Assembly (NCBI GenBank): GCA_016703945.1
Contig: JADJBC010000004.1
Coordinates: 69,501-133,500 of the forward strand
Direction of reading: 5' to 3'
Origin: Candidatus Aalborgicola danicus
GTDB taxonomy: Bacteria > Pseudomonadota > Gammaproteobacteria > Burkholderiales > Burkholderiaceae_C
Length of the DNA: 64,000 bases
The notes under the pieces were generated by a model. That model did not search any database. It saw nothing but the letters and a program-made list of their open reading frames with translations, and was not told the DNA's origin. A program made the position numbers and the translations under genes. Within the stretch, counting starts at the first letter, position 1. The number at the start of each line of letters is the position of its first letter. This document shows positions 1 to 8,803 of the stretch, one piece after another.

Positions 1-222
1 TACAGCTTGCAGTTTTCCCCCATTGGAAGTCTCTTTGCATCGGTTCAGGTGGATGGCCTGAGTAACCCGGTGCGGCTCGGACCGGATGGGGGCGCCATTG
101 TCCAACGCGGCACGGTTATGGCAGAACTCTCTCACGAACTGAGTTTCCGCTTTCTGCTACGTGCCGACGCACAGCCCGGCACTTACGGCTGGCCACTGCA
201 AATGTCAGTGCGCGCGCTGTAA
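1..222 (+). CDS. C-terminal end of an unknown protein (5' truncated by window edge)
   Basis: An open frame runs in from the window edge and stops with TAA at 220-222, giving about 73 visible residues. The first possible start inside the window is a TTG at 7, but the frame is already open before it, so this is most likely the end of a longer gene. The visible part alternates hydrophobic and polar residues and ends FLLRADAQPGTYGWPLQMSV, which suggests a beta-rich, exported or surface protein. It converges on the pilus operon with only 3 bases between the two stop codons. I do not recognise a family. Confidence 0.5.
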   Translation, partial: YSLQFSPIGSLFASVQVDGLSNPVRLGPDGGAIVQRGTVMAELSHELSFRFLLRADAQPGTYGWPLQMSVRAL

Positions 223-225
223 GGC

Positions 226-702
226 TCAAAAGTTGACGGTTGCCGTGATGTTGTCACTGTAGGTTCCAGCGGCCGCGTCCTGCAACGCGGGAATCTGCCC
301 AAAAATGTAAAAGTTCGAACTGGTGTTCTTGGTCGCAAACATGACACCGCTGGTGCCAGAGCCATCCCCCCAGACCACGCTGCGCCCTGCCGAGGTATAC
401 AGGTTGTAATCCAAGGTGTTGGGGCCACTTTGCATTTTGCGCATGGCAAAGGTGTGGCTCTGGCCGGTGCTCAGCGTGACTTTAAACGGCCCACCGCCAC
501 CTTTGCAGTCGACTCTGATGCTGCCAACACCAAAGTTATTGGGTAGTGTGGCGAAAATTTCGTAGTTGCCAAAGTTGACCGGCGCGCCCGAGGAGAAGGT
601 GCAGGATGGCTTGGCGAGCAACGCTGGGGGCAAGACTGCGAGCAAGCCCGCGCAGACAACACGCCCTGCGAATTGGCATGCAACTGAATGGCGTCGGGTC
701 AT
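226..702 (-). CDS. Spore coat protein U domain pilin, minor or tip subunit (CsuE-like position)
   Basis: This 158-residue protein has a signal peptide (hydrophobic core AGLLAVLPPALLA) followed by one SCPU domain. Family features are an early cysteine (KPSCTF), the NFGNY turn, a second cysteine in IRVDCKG, and a C-terminal beta strand ending GTYSDNITATVNF, typical of subunits assembled by donor-strand exchange. It is last in the operon and its ATG overlaps the usher stop by 4 bases. The last gene in Csu-type operons usually encodes the tip adhesin, but CsuE has two domains and this has one. Assignment as tip rather than minor subunit is inferred from position only. Confidence 0.8.
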   Translation of the reverse strand: MTRRHSVACQFAGRVVCAGLLAVLPPALLAKPSCTFSSGAPVNFGNYEIFATLPNNFGVGSIRVDCKGGGGPFKVTLSTGQSHTFAMRKMQSGPNTLDYNLYTSAGRSVVWGDGSGTSGVMFATKNTSSNFYIFGQIPALQDAAAGTYSDNITATVNF

Positions 703-3163
703 GGCTTGAGCTCCTTACAGATGTAGACACCCAGGTCCGGTAATGGATCTGCCGAGGCTTGGTAATTGAAATCAAAACTACAGCGGTGATCCGTCCAACT
801 AGCCCGCAATGCGTTGGTGGAGGCTAGCCCTGTCAGGTAGACCTCTCCGGCAAAGCCGACCGCAAATTCCGCATCGCTCCCGGCCAAGGTCACCGTCGCA
901 CTGACCGGCAGTGGGCTTCCATCCTCCAGCGTGACGGTGAGCGTTGCGCCGTGCGCCCGGGTGATCGGGAACGTCACCTCCATGCCGCTGCGGTAGTAAG
1001 GCACCACTTCCACCTTGACGGCACCGATCTTTGCGTCCATGGGCACATCACGCTGGTCGATGGCGACCACGTTGACGTCGTAGGCACGCAAACGCGGCAG
1101 CAGCGCGTTGCCCTGCGCATCGGTGCGGCCGGCCGGCTGATTGTCCGTCAATACGCGCACATTGGGGTAGTCTGGAATCCGCGCCACCGCGAAACTGCCG
1201 TCAATCCGTCGACTGGAAAATGCGTCGCCGCCCAAGAATGCGAACCCACCCGACACGCCCATGCGTGTTGCCATGGCCCCTTGGTTCTCGGAGGCTTCCA
1301 CGCTGTAGGTGCCCCTGTTGTTCTGCAAGAAGAGCGCGGCTTCCTTCGTCCCTGCACGATCTGCGCGCAAGCGATAGCCGTAGCCCTCGCCAATGGGCAG
1401 GTTGCGCTGCAGCGTGGTGCTGACGTCGCTGCTGAAGTCGTTGCTGAAACCATTGGTATCGCCAGCGTTTGCACCACGGACCTGTTGTGCACTGACGCTG
1501 AGATTCCTGGATCGGTTCAACGGCATGCTCAGCAAGGCAAAGAGGGTGGTGCCGCTTTCACCGGCCATATCCCGCAGCGCAGCCACCGAGAGCGTTCCTA
1601 GCGTTCCCAATGAGACGCTATAGCTCAGCGTGGCAATGCGCGTATCGGCCTGGTCGCGGTTGCGTTGTTCAACATAGGCGATGCCCACGGAACCAAAGCG
1701 GCCAGCCGAATAACCCACATTGACACTGCTGGCCAAAACGGGGGGTAACGGGGGTGGTAAGGGGACACCTCCGCCGACGGCCCAACCTGGGCAAATCCAC
1801 TGCTGGCCCACTGCATTCTGGCGCCCACACTCCAAGGCTGGGCTTGGCGTTCAATTCCCAGCATCGCCATGCCACCATTGCCGCTTGGCCCATGACTGGC
1901 AACCAGATAGGAGCTGATCAAACCCACTTGCGGCAACAACAAGTCCCCACCAGCACCAGCGGTCGCCTGACCCGCCATGGCCTCGGCGTGGATTTCGCCG
2001 GTGAAACGCTCGTTCAAACCGCGGCGAAAAGTGCCACTTGCGCGCCATCCTCCATAGTCGTTGCTGCGGATGCCGAAGTTTTCTCGCAAATAGCCAAACT
2101 CGACTGAGAAGCTTGTCAGCCCCGCGCGCAACAGTGACTGGCTGGCATAAAAGGGGCGTGTGATGATTTGCTCGCGGCCCAACAGGTCGCGCACCACCAA
2201 CTGCACCTCGCCCGCCCCCGAGATGACCGGCAGATTGCTGATGGAGAACGGACCCGGTGGCACCGTCTGGTGCGATACCAGCGCGTTGTTGATGAACACA
2301 TCCACCGTCGAAGGCAATACCGCCTGGCCCGCAGCGCTTTGCACCGGCAAGGTAGAAAACCCCGGTCGCGTCCCAAAGTTGGTACCGTACTGGATGCCAC
2401 CAACCTGAACCGAGCGCCCCCAGCTGCCGGCCACGTTGATGGCATCGCCCACGCGCAGGGTTCGCAACTTGGCGGGATCATCGATGGTCCAGGTTGTATC
2501 GAGTCGTGTGACCTGGGTGGAACCGTCGTGGCTGTTCATCAGCAGGTTGCTTGTTCCCACACCCCATCGATTGAAATAGCCAAGCTCAATGAGACCCGAA
2601 AGGGCGTTGGACTCCGGTGCGCGCACCGCCAGCAGGTCGTAGTTGACAAAGCCGCCAGGGCTGGGTTTAACAGGGGGAGGAAGGCTGTCGTAGCGCGTTG
2701 TCAAGCGCGCGTTGACGAACGCATCAGCACGCAGTTCAATCATCAACGTCAACGCTTTCTGGTCGTAGACGTGCGATGCATGGGATAGCGCGCTCAGGGG
2801 GAAGTAGACTTCCCCCTGGTAGGTCATCCCTCTACCCGCATCGGGTTCTCGCATCCTCCAGCGCTGCAGGTCCTTGGCCCAAAGATACAGCTCTCCAGAA
2901 GCAGATTCAAGAACCAGCGTGGGTTGGTCGAGCTGCTGGCGGTTGATGTCAACCACCAACAACCGTTCCCGAAACCCCGGAGCCTTAGGCAACGCACTGG
3001 CGGGCGGAATCTGGGATGGGAGCTCGACCGGCGCAGCAATCGGCAGTTCCGCGACCTCTGCCGCTGCCGCCAGACCACTCGAAAGACTGGCAAGACAGCT
3101 CAGAAACGCGCCAACCTGTCTACGGCTTGCCCAACACCAGTTGTGTGTCAACGTCACCAGCAT
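699..3163 (-). CDS. Outer-membrane fimbrial usher, CsuD type, with a frameshift
   Basis: The usher forms the outer-membrane channel that receives chaperone-bound pilins and polymerises the pilus. The first frame (3163 down) gives a signal-like N-terminus and the usher N-terminal, barrel and plug regions (for example LPVQSAAGQAVLPSTVDVFI). It leaves frame near 1750-1790. The second frame resumes with SSVNVGYSAGRFGSVGIAYV and runs to 699, with C-terminal usher domains containing DVNVVAIDQRDVPMDAKIG. Together they give about 820 residues, normal for the family. The shift lies in runs of G (C on the coding strand), so it may be a sequencing error. The start overlaps the chaperone gene by 44 bases. 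If the shift is real the pilus cannot be assembled. Confidence 0.85.
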
Positions 3164-3899
3164 CAGTGAAGGCCTTGAGTTGCAGACGTCCTTCGACCAT
3201 CTTTTCAGTCGTGGCCGCTGCCATGAGCCACTCGTGCGATTGGCCGGCCATGATGTAGGTGGAACCTAGCTCGCTCGCAACGGCCTGGCTACCGCCCGGA
3301 AGGTAGAGCGAAAAATCGGTAACCTGGACATGCGCTGTGCCTTGGTTTTGCAGGCTGACTTTGAGCTGGTTGCCCGGCATGGGCTGCACGTTCCACACCA
3401 TTTTGGGCGTTGCCTTGCCCTTGAGCGACTCCACAAACACTGGCAAGCCAACACGCATTGCGACATTTACACCCATGAATCCCGGTTTTGGCGCAGGCGG
3501 CAACTCCTGCAGGTGGATGCGATAACTCAATTCCCTACTGGCGTCGGCCGGACGGCGAAGGGCAGCCCGGATGACCTGTTCACCCTTTGGGGGAATCGTC
3601 ACGATGGGTGGTGACACCAGCAATTCACGGCTCGGTGTGTAAACGTCTTTGCCGTCGACTTGCGACCAGGCCAGAACCTCCACTTGCATGGAGGTCGGCT
3701 GGTCTGATGTGTTCTTCAGTGTGATCGCCGCCGTTGGTTGGCTCTGCGTCAACTCAATGCGAACGGGGTCTATTTCCCATTCGGCAGCGGCCGCCAAACC
3801 AGCTGCCATGACGGCGGTTGTGCATAAACTAGCGGCACCGATTGCCCTCAATATGCCGGCAGTCGCGGTCAGGTTTGTATTCAAATTCGCGTGGTTCAT
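3120..3899 (-). CDS. Periplasmic pilus chaperone, CsuC/PapD-like
   Basis: The chaperone caps pilin subunits in the periplasm and delivers them to the usher. From the ATG at 3899 the protein has 259 residues: a long signal peptide ending GLAAAAE, then a PapD-like N-terminal immunoglobulin fold (IDPVRIELTQSQPTAAITLKN, shown here by its first strands) and a C-terminal domain with SLQNQGTAHVQVTDFSLYLP. The edge-strand region near IPPKGEQVIRAALRRP matches the family's conserved region. An upstream in-frame ATG at 4013 lies inside the pilin gene and is less likely; the 3899 start has a purine-rich AGAAAG upstream. It sits 16 bases after the pilin gene and overlaps the usher gene. Confidence 0.9.
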   Translation of the reverse strand: MNHANLNTNLTATAGILRAIGAASLCTTAVMAAGLAAAAEWEIDPVRIELTQSQPTAAITLKNTSDQPTSMQVEVLAWSQVDGKDVYTPSRELLVSPPIVTIPPKGEQVIRAALRRPADASRELSYRIHLQELPPAPKPGFMGVNVAMRVGLPVFVESLKGKATPKMVWNVQPMPGNQLKVSLQNQGTAHVQVTDFSLYLPGGSQAVASELGSTYIMAGQSHEWLMAAATTEKMVEGRLQLKAFTDAGDVDTQLVLGKP

Positions 3900-3915
3900 G
3901 GTGAATGTTTCTTTC

Positions 3916-4449
3916 TCAGAAGTTGAGCGTGGCGATGACGGTGTCGGTGTAGGCACCGGCACTTGCGTCCTGGCCCATGGGAATCGTTCCGCACACGTTA
4001 TAGGTGCGTCCATTCTTGGACGGCGCTTTTTCCAACGTCAAGAGTCCGGGGGCTGTCATGGTCCAGGCAATGGTCCCTGGACAAGCGGCACCTGGCGTCG
4101 TCGACGTGGGTTGAAACAGGTTGTAAGACAGCAGGTCGGTCGCGGTAGGCCCCACCATCTGACGCTGCGTCGTACCTGAAACATGGGTTCCGTAGTTCAT
4201 GCCAATGGTCAGCGTGGCCGCGCCCTTGGCACAGGCAACGGTGACCGAGCCGGTACCCGTCTTGTCAGCGGTGGCATTGACTCCAATGGGGTCATAGTCA
4301 CCAAAGGCTAACGGGGTGGCGGTGATTGTGCAGGTGGTTGAGACGGTTGCCGAAACGGCAATATTGGCAGGGGCTGATGCTGCAAAAACCGTGGTGCCAA
4401 CTGACAGCACCGCCGTCAATAAGGAGAGTTGAAGCAAATTCTTAGTCAT
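3916..4449 (-). CDS. Spore coat protein U domain pilin, probable major subunit (CsuA/B-like)
   Basis: A 177-residue secreted pilin. The signal peptide ends AVLSVGTTVFA, then the mature part begins ASAPANIAVSATVSTTC. SCPU features are cysteines in STTCTIT, TVACAKG, GAACPG and YNVCGTI, the LAFGDYDP turn, and the C-terminal strand GAYTDTVIATLNF. It is the first gene of the operon, which is the usual place of the major subunit. AAGGA about 10 bases upstream of the ATG at 4449 is a good ribosome binding site. Two SCPU pilins, chaperone and usher in this order define an archaic chaperone-usher pilus, known in Acinetobacter for biofilm on abiotic surfaces. Confidence 0.88.
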   Translation of the reverse strand: MTKNLLQLSLLTAVLSVGTTVFAASAPANIAVSATVSTTCTITATPLAFGDYDPIGVNATADKTGTGSVTVACAKGAATLTIGMNYGTHVSGTTQRQMVGPTATDLLSYNLFQPTSTTPGAACPGTIAWTMTAPGLLTLEKAPSKNGRTYNVCGTIPMGQDASAGAYTDTVIATLNF

Positions 4450-4797
4450 CGTGGATAGGTCCTTGTGAATACCTATGCACGATCACTGTTTATCCATCTT
4501 GTGACTGTGCGCTGGCACACAAGGCTGTATTTCTTTAGCACGTTGGGCACCTTGCGGCCCCTAAACCACCGTCAAAGCTTGTTAACCATGAACAAAGGAG
4601 CGCTCAAAGATTGTCCAAATCTAACCCGCTCATCATCGAATGCACCCAAGTGAGTAAAGCATTCAACGCCTTCTTGCGTCGGATACACCCTGGCATCCGT
4701 ATCTCGATCGGCGCTTGTGGGGTAAAGTTCTTCGCACGCAACGTGACCTTTCGCGCGGTTGGCCAACCCAGCCCGAGGGGATGAGGGAGGAAATGCC
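4450..4797. other. Intergenic region between two divergent genes
   Basis: About 350 bases separate the pilus operon from the membrane-protein gene. It must contain the promoters of both transcripts, but I see no convincing -35/-10 pair or sigma-54 site. Open frames crossing it have no family resemblance. Confidence 0.5.
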
Positions 4798-5853
4798 GTG
4801 TACCGCAAGTCTGTTTTTTTCGTTTGGGCCGCTGTCGCCTGGATCACCCCCGCTGCCATTGCCAGCGTGTTGGGCTGGAGCAGCATCTGGGGATCGGGAA
4901 GCGTGTTTGCCGACTTTTTGATCCCGATTCCGGTAGCGGGCGGCGTACTGCACCTGCCGTCTTTCATCGCGGTTTCGACCCTACTATTCACGCAGCCGTG
5001 GACCGGCAGGCTGGGTGGTCAGGTTCCAGGCTTGCTGCTGGTTGGTGCGCTTGTTGGCGTCGCCACACTTCTGGATCTGAACAAGTTACAGCTTGCCGCC
5101 ACCACGGAGACGATGGGAGGCAGCTTTTGGCAGCAGCAACCGCTGGGCCTTTTCATCCTGACCGACAGCCTGCTCGCGCAGTTGTTCGTCCGTTCGCTCG
5201 GTGGCCGCTGGCCGTTGGGCAACCGGGAGTGGGCGGCGTCACTCGCGGTGGTGCTGGTCATCCCGCTGGCCTATGCGGCGGTGGCGCTCAAGACAGACCG
5301 GCGCCAGCAGGACCCTTTTGTCTATGCCGGGGTGCGCGAGGGCGATCAGCGCGGCGACGAGATGGCCTTCTATTACTCGAAACTGCCGCTGGGATCGGAC
5401 GGCTTCCGCCAGGCCGCGGCTGCCGTGCTGGCCCGGCACGACCCCCGCAACAACCTGAACGCGGAAGACATCGCGATTTATTTCTTCGACAGCCTGGCTC
5501 CAGCACAAACCTTCAGCAAAAGTGGCGCGCAGTTCACCGTGTGCCTGTACCAGGACGGCACACCCACAACATGGCACCCGGGCAGCATGGACTGCTTCAG
5601 CGGGCACGAGAGTTTTTCGGAGCGGTTTGAGAAAGCTTCCAGCGCCCAGAACGCGTCGCTGCCACAGGACGTGAAAAGCTGGCTCGGGCGTCGCGACGCC
5701 TGCGCCGGACGCAAGCCACTGACTGCACCGCCAGGCACGTTCATGGACAACAAGGAAGTCCGCCTCTGCGATCCTGTGCTCACCGAGCAGTCCCGCGCAG
5801 AACTGTTAAGGAAGTTCGAGGGTGACGCCAATGCCCTCGCCCACCTGCGGTAG
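4798..5853 (+). CDS. Uncharacterised polytopic membrane protein
   Basis: I choose the GTG at 4798, because GGGAGG lies 7 bases upstream; an in-frame ATG at 4759 has no such site. The protein has about 351 residues. The first half holds about five hydrophobic segments (near AAVAWITPAAIASVLG, FLIPIPVAGGVL, LLLVGALVGVATLL, LFILTDSLLAQLFV and AVVLVIPLAYAAVAL). The second half, about 190 residues, is soluble and likely periplasmic, with at least four cysteines (FTVCLYQ, SMDCFSG, RDACAGR, VRLCDP) that could form disulfides. I recognise no family. It stands alone between the pilus operon and the hydrolase gene. Confidence 0.7.
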   Translation: MYRKSVFFVWAAVAWITPAAIASVLGWSSIWGSGSVFADFLIPIPVAGGVLHLPSFIAVSTLLFTQPWTGRLGGQVPGLLLVGALVGVATLLDLNKLQLAATTETMGGSFWQQQPLGLFILTDSLLAQLFVRSLGGRWPLGNREWAASLAVVLVIPLAYAAVALKTDRRQQDPFVYAGVREGDQRGDEMAFYYSKLPLGSDGFRQAAAAVLARHDPRNNLNAEDIAIYFFDSLAPAQTFSKSGAQFTVCLYQDGTPTTWHPGSMDCFSGHESFSERFEKASSAQNASLPQDVKSWLGRRDACAGRKPLTAPPGTFMDNKEVRLCDPVLTEQSRAELLRKFEGDANALAHLR

Positions 5854-5923
5854 CTGTGGGGCCTAAACCCCGGCTTCAGGCGCACGCCCCGTGGCGGTGG
5901 CACAGGCGTACAGGCCAACTGCG

Positions 5924-6961
5924 TCAGCGGGCGAGTGCTTTCTCCAGGCGGCGCGTCTCGCCAATCATCATCACGTCAAAGTCCGTCTGCGCCAAACCCC
6001 GCTCTGCGCGCATACGGGCCAGTTGCCGGGGCGGCTCATCCAGGGGCTCATCGGCCAGTGACTCGAAGGTGCCCCAGTGCATGCCGATGGCCCGGTTGGC
6101 GCGCAGGTCGGCGCGCACCTGCACCGCCTCGGGCACATCGACGTGCATGATTTTCATGAACCAGCGCGGGGCGTAGGCACCAATGGGAATGAAGGCCATG
6201 TCAAACGGTCCCAGCCGCGCACCAATGTCCTGAAAATCCTTGGAGTAACCGGTGTCCCCGGTGTGAATCAAGCGCAAACCTTCGCCCTCCACCACCCAGC
6301 CACCCCACAGCGTCTGGTTGGTGTCGTTCAGGCGGCGCTTGCTCCAGTGCTGCACCGGCACAAACGTGATTTTCAGGCCGTCCTCGCGTGTGTCCTGCCA
6401 CCAGTCGTACTCATCCACACGGGAGATGCCCAGCTCCGCAAACCACGCCTTTAAACCCAGCGGCACCAGAAAACGCGGACTGCCCTGCGGCATGGCAGCC
6501 AGGCGCCTGACGGATTCCACGTCCAGGTGGTCGTAATGGTTGTGGGAGATCATCACCACGTCGATGCGCGGCAACTGCGGAATATCGATCGGCAGGGGCA
6601 CGATGCGCCTGGGGCCGGCAAAACCCACGGGTGAGGCGCGCTCCGAAAAAATCGGATCAAACAGGATGTTTTTGCCCGCCAGGCGAACCAGCAGGGTGGC
6701 GTGGCCCACCCAGGTCATGGAGGGGTTGTTGTCCGGTGCGCTCAGGGCCACCGGATCGGTCTGCATGGCCGGCAGATTCCAGCCTCCCGGTGGCGGCTGG
6801 GGCAGACCGTCGCGCAAACGTTCCCACTGCCAGGCGAGAAAACTGGGTTTATCGGGGTGCGGGTAGTTGTTGCGAAAGCCGTCTGCTCCCTCACGCGGCG
6901 CCTGTGCCAAAGCGACAGCGGAGAAGGCGAACAGGAAGAGCGCTAAAAAGAAACGGTGCAT
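5924..6961 (-). CDS. Exported metallo-beta-lactamase-fold hydrolase (UlaG/NAPE-PLD-like)
   Basis: A 345-residue protein with a signal peptide (MHRFFLALFLFAFSAVALAQ). The metal-binding motif is HNHYDH at residues 140-145 and is preceded by the WVGHATLLVRLAGKNILFDP strand pair typical of COG2220. Further conserved elements are VPVQHWSKR and LIHTGDTGYSKDF, which carry later metal ligands, and the GMHWGTF motif near the C-terminus. NAPE-PLD-like enzymes hydrolyse phosphodiester or lipid-linked substrates; the substrate here cannot be read from sequence. It is monocistronic, convergent with the membrane-protein gene. Confidence 0.88.
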   Translation of the reverse strand: MHRFFLALFLFAFSAVALAQAPREGADGFRNNYPHPDKPSFLAWQWERLRDGLPQPPPGGWNLPAMQTDPVALSAPDNNPSMTWVGHATLLVRLAGKNILFDPIFSERASPVGFAGPRRIVPLPIDIPQLPRIDVVMISHNHYDHLDVESVRRLAAMPQGSPRFLVPLGLKAWFAELGISRVDEYDWWQDTREDGLKITFVPVQHWSKRRLNDTNQTLWGGWVVEGEGLRLIHTGDTGYSKDFQDIGARLGPFDMAFIPIGAYAPRWFMKIMHVDVPEAVQVRADLRANRAIGMHWGTFESLADEPLDEPPRQLARMRAERGLAQTDFDVMMIGETRRLEKALAR

Positions 6962-7240
6962 GCGGGGGGCCCTGGCGGCTACGGAAGAAACTGACCCGAT
7001 TTATACCCAAATTGAAGTGTCCTTGCGTCACCCTGGGGTGCCCAGCGCCGCAGGGACAAGCGCAGCTATTAACAGGGCTTGGAGACCCGTGCGATACCCT
7101 TCTCATGCGCGGCCACCTCCATGACAAAGCTGCAAAGAGTAGCCGCAACTTCCCGCGCTATAACAACCCAAGGGTGGAGGTTTTCCAAAGGCAGGGATAC
7201 TCGCGCTACCAGTTTCAACCCACCCCATCGAGAGTTGCCC

Positions 7241-7744
7241 ATGTCCCTTTATAGCCAATCGGTTCCCGCCTTCCAGCAAATGCTGCTGGCGCTTCAAGCC
7301 ATTCTGAAGCAGGCTGATGCCCACGCAACTTCCAAAAAGATCGAACCGGACGCCTTGCTGCAGGCGCGGCTATTTCCGGACATGTTCCCCCTGATACGTC
7401 AGGTACAAATTGCAGCCGATTTTTCACGTGGGGTGTCAGCAAGGCTGGGCGGCGTGGATGTTCCGGTGTTTGAAGGCACGGAGCGCACTTTTGCCGACCT
7501 GGACACCTTGCTGGAGCAAACCTTGGAGTTCTTGAAGGGTCTAGAAGCGGCAGGCTTTGAAGGGGCAGAGTCCAGAGAAATTGTGTTGCGGCCAGGAACG
7601 CCAAAAGAAAAGCGGCTCAGCGGAGCGGCTTACCTCACGCACTATGGCCTGCCCCAGTTTTACTTTCATGTCACAACCGCCTACGCCCTGCTGCGCCACA
7701 ACGGTATCGAAGTCGGCAAACGGGATTTCATGGGAACCTACTGA
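7241..7744 (+). CDS. DUF1993 domain protein
   Basis: From the ATG at 7241 the protein has 167 residues and begins MSLYSQSVPAFQQML, the usual start of the DUF1993 family. The GAGAG just upstream supports this start over an in-frame ATG at 7079. The family is helical and resembles DinB-like four-helix folds; its function is not established. The motifs RLFPDMFPLIRQVQIAAD and LPQFYFHVTTAYALLRHNG are the conserved helices as I recall them. It is followed by the remnant of a foreign or decayed ABC-transporter gene on the other strand. Confidence 0.82.
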   Translation: MSLYSQSVPAFQQMLLALQAILKQADAHATSKKIEPDALLQARLFPDMFPLIRQVQIAADFSRGVSARLGGVDVPVFEGTERTFADLDTLLEQTLEFLKGLEAAGFEGAESREIVLRPGTPKEKRLSGAAYLTHYGLPQFYFHVTTAYALLRHNGIEVGKRDFMGTY

Positions 7745-7753
7745 CAAGCGAGT

Positions 7754-7951
7754 CTACTTGAGACTGTTCGATAAAAAGGCCCGCAAACGCTCGCTGCGCG
7801 GACGCGACAAAACCTCCGCTGGGTCACCCTGCTCCTCAATCTGGCCCTGGTGAAAAAACACCATGCGGTTGCTAACTTCCCGCGCAAAACCCATCTCATG
7901 TGTCACCACCATGGTGCGGCCCTCCTCCGCGACGGAACGCATCACCCGCGC
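7754..7951 (-). pseudogene. 3' remnant of a polar amino-acid ABC transporter ATP-binding gene (HisP/GlnQ type)
   Basis: The last 65 or so codons read as the end of a HisP/GlnQ-type ATPase: AEEGRTMVVTHEMGFAREVS includes the switch histidine region (VTHEMGFA), then FFHQGQIEEQGDPAEVLS and a normal terminus. One residue seems missing in MVVVTHE. No Walker A, Q-loop, signature motif or Walker B is present; upstream the frame turns into unrelated low-homology sequence. About three quarters of the gene is therefore gone. The sharp loss of homology near 7951 marks a deletion or rearrangement point. Confidence 0.75.
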
Positions 7952-8250
7952 GTCCTTGCGGTGGTACACACCTACGCGCGCAGGTAGGCGTGGGCGCGCT
8001 GGTTGGACAGCGTCAGGTTGAAAAGACTTTGGCATCCGTGCCCACCTGTCTGCCATGTTGGCGCTGGACTTGAAGATATCGATTTCGTTTCCGCGTTATG
8101 CCAGTGACGCCGTCATGCTGACACGGTGTGACCCTGACCGCTGTGCCCATGTGGTTGCACTCGCAGATTCGATGGCGTCACCGCTGGTCAACTGGTCCCA
8201 CGGTGTACTGGTTGCCCCCCGCCACCCAACCGCTTGGCTATCGGGGCAGT
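7952..8250. other. Gene-free stretch downstream of lptE
   Basis: About 300 bases between lptE and the ABC ATPase remnant. No frame gives a protein I recognise. A short minus-strand tail reading NLTLSNQRAHAYLRA before a stop near 7965 could be the end of another lost gene. In related bacteria holA (DNA polymerase III delta subunit) normally follows lptE; I see no holA here. Confidence 0.45.
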
Positions 8251-8775
8251 TCAGGGCGTGTTGAGTGACTTGACCGCTGCCAGGCGCCGCAACAACTGTT
8301 GCAACAAATCGGCTTGCATGTCGCGAAACAACAGCACCTCTTCGGCCTCTTTGGCCAACACCGCGGATTCGTTGAAGCTGATATCGCGTTGCTGCGAAAT
8401 TTCAGTCGGGGCAATCAGTTCACGGCCATCGGGCGTGCGCATGCGGAACTGGATGCGGATTTTCAGCTGGAACTCCCGCACCTGGCCCGGAGGCATTGAC
8501 ACCCACCACGTTTTTTCACGCACATCCTGCAAGATGTCCACAATCACCTGCGGTACGGGCGCCCCGGGCGTCGCCACCAGCGGCACAATGGCATTGCCAA
8601 AGTAGCGAATCAGGTCTGCGGCGACCTGACCGTTTTTTTCGGGTGTGACGGCCAGGGTCTGGAACGCAAAACTCTGGCTGCTGCGCAGTTTGAAGCCGCA
8701 GCCTGCCAATGCAACTGCGCTCACTGCCGCAGCTAAGGCGGTGCGCCTGCGCAGACCGCGAAGGGTCAGAGGCAT
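8251..8775 (-). CDS. lptE: LPS-assembly lipoprotein LptE
   Basis: LptE plugs the LptD barrel and helps insert lipopolysaccharide into the outer membrane. The start at 8775 (MPLTLRGLRRR) gives 174 residues with a lipobox LAGC (AVALAGCGFKLR), and the mature protein starts with the CGF(K/Q)LR sequence usual in LptE. Two upstream in-frame starts lie inside or right at the end of leuS and are less likely. The middle strand region DVREKTWWVSMPPGQVREF and the C-terminal helix LLFRDMQADLLQQLLRRL fit the family. It follows leuS after 28 bases, the usual order in Burkholderiales. Confidence 0.88.
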   Translation of the reverse strand: MPLTLRGLRRRTALAAAVSAVALAGCGFKLRSSQSFAFQTLAVTPEKNGQVAADLIRYFGNAIVPLVATPGAPVPQVIVDILQDVREKTWWVSMPPGQVREFQLKIRIQFRMRTPDGRELIAPTEISQQRDISFNESAVLAKEAEEVLLFRDMQADLLQQLLRRLAAVKSLNTP

Positions 8776-8803
8776 GTCATTGCAGCGGTCGACACCGCGC
8801 GGC

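Noticed and set aside
951..1601. Plus-strand frame of 216 codons
   Set aside because: Antisense to the usher C-terminal half, which shows clear usher features.
8055..8264. Plus-strand frame of 69 codons after the ABC remnant
   Set aside because: No recognisable domain, no ribosome binding site, and it overlaps the lptE end.
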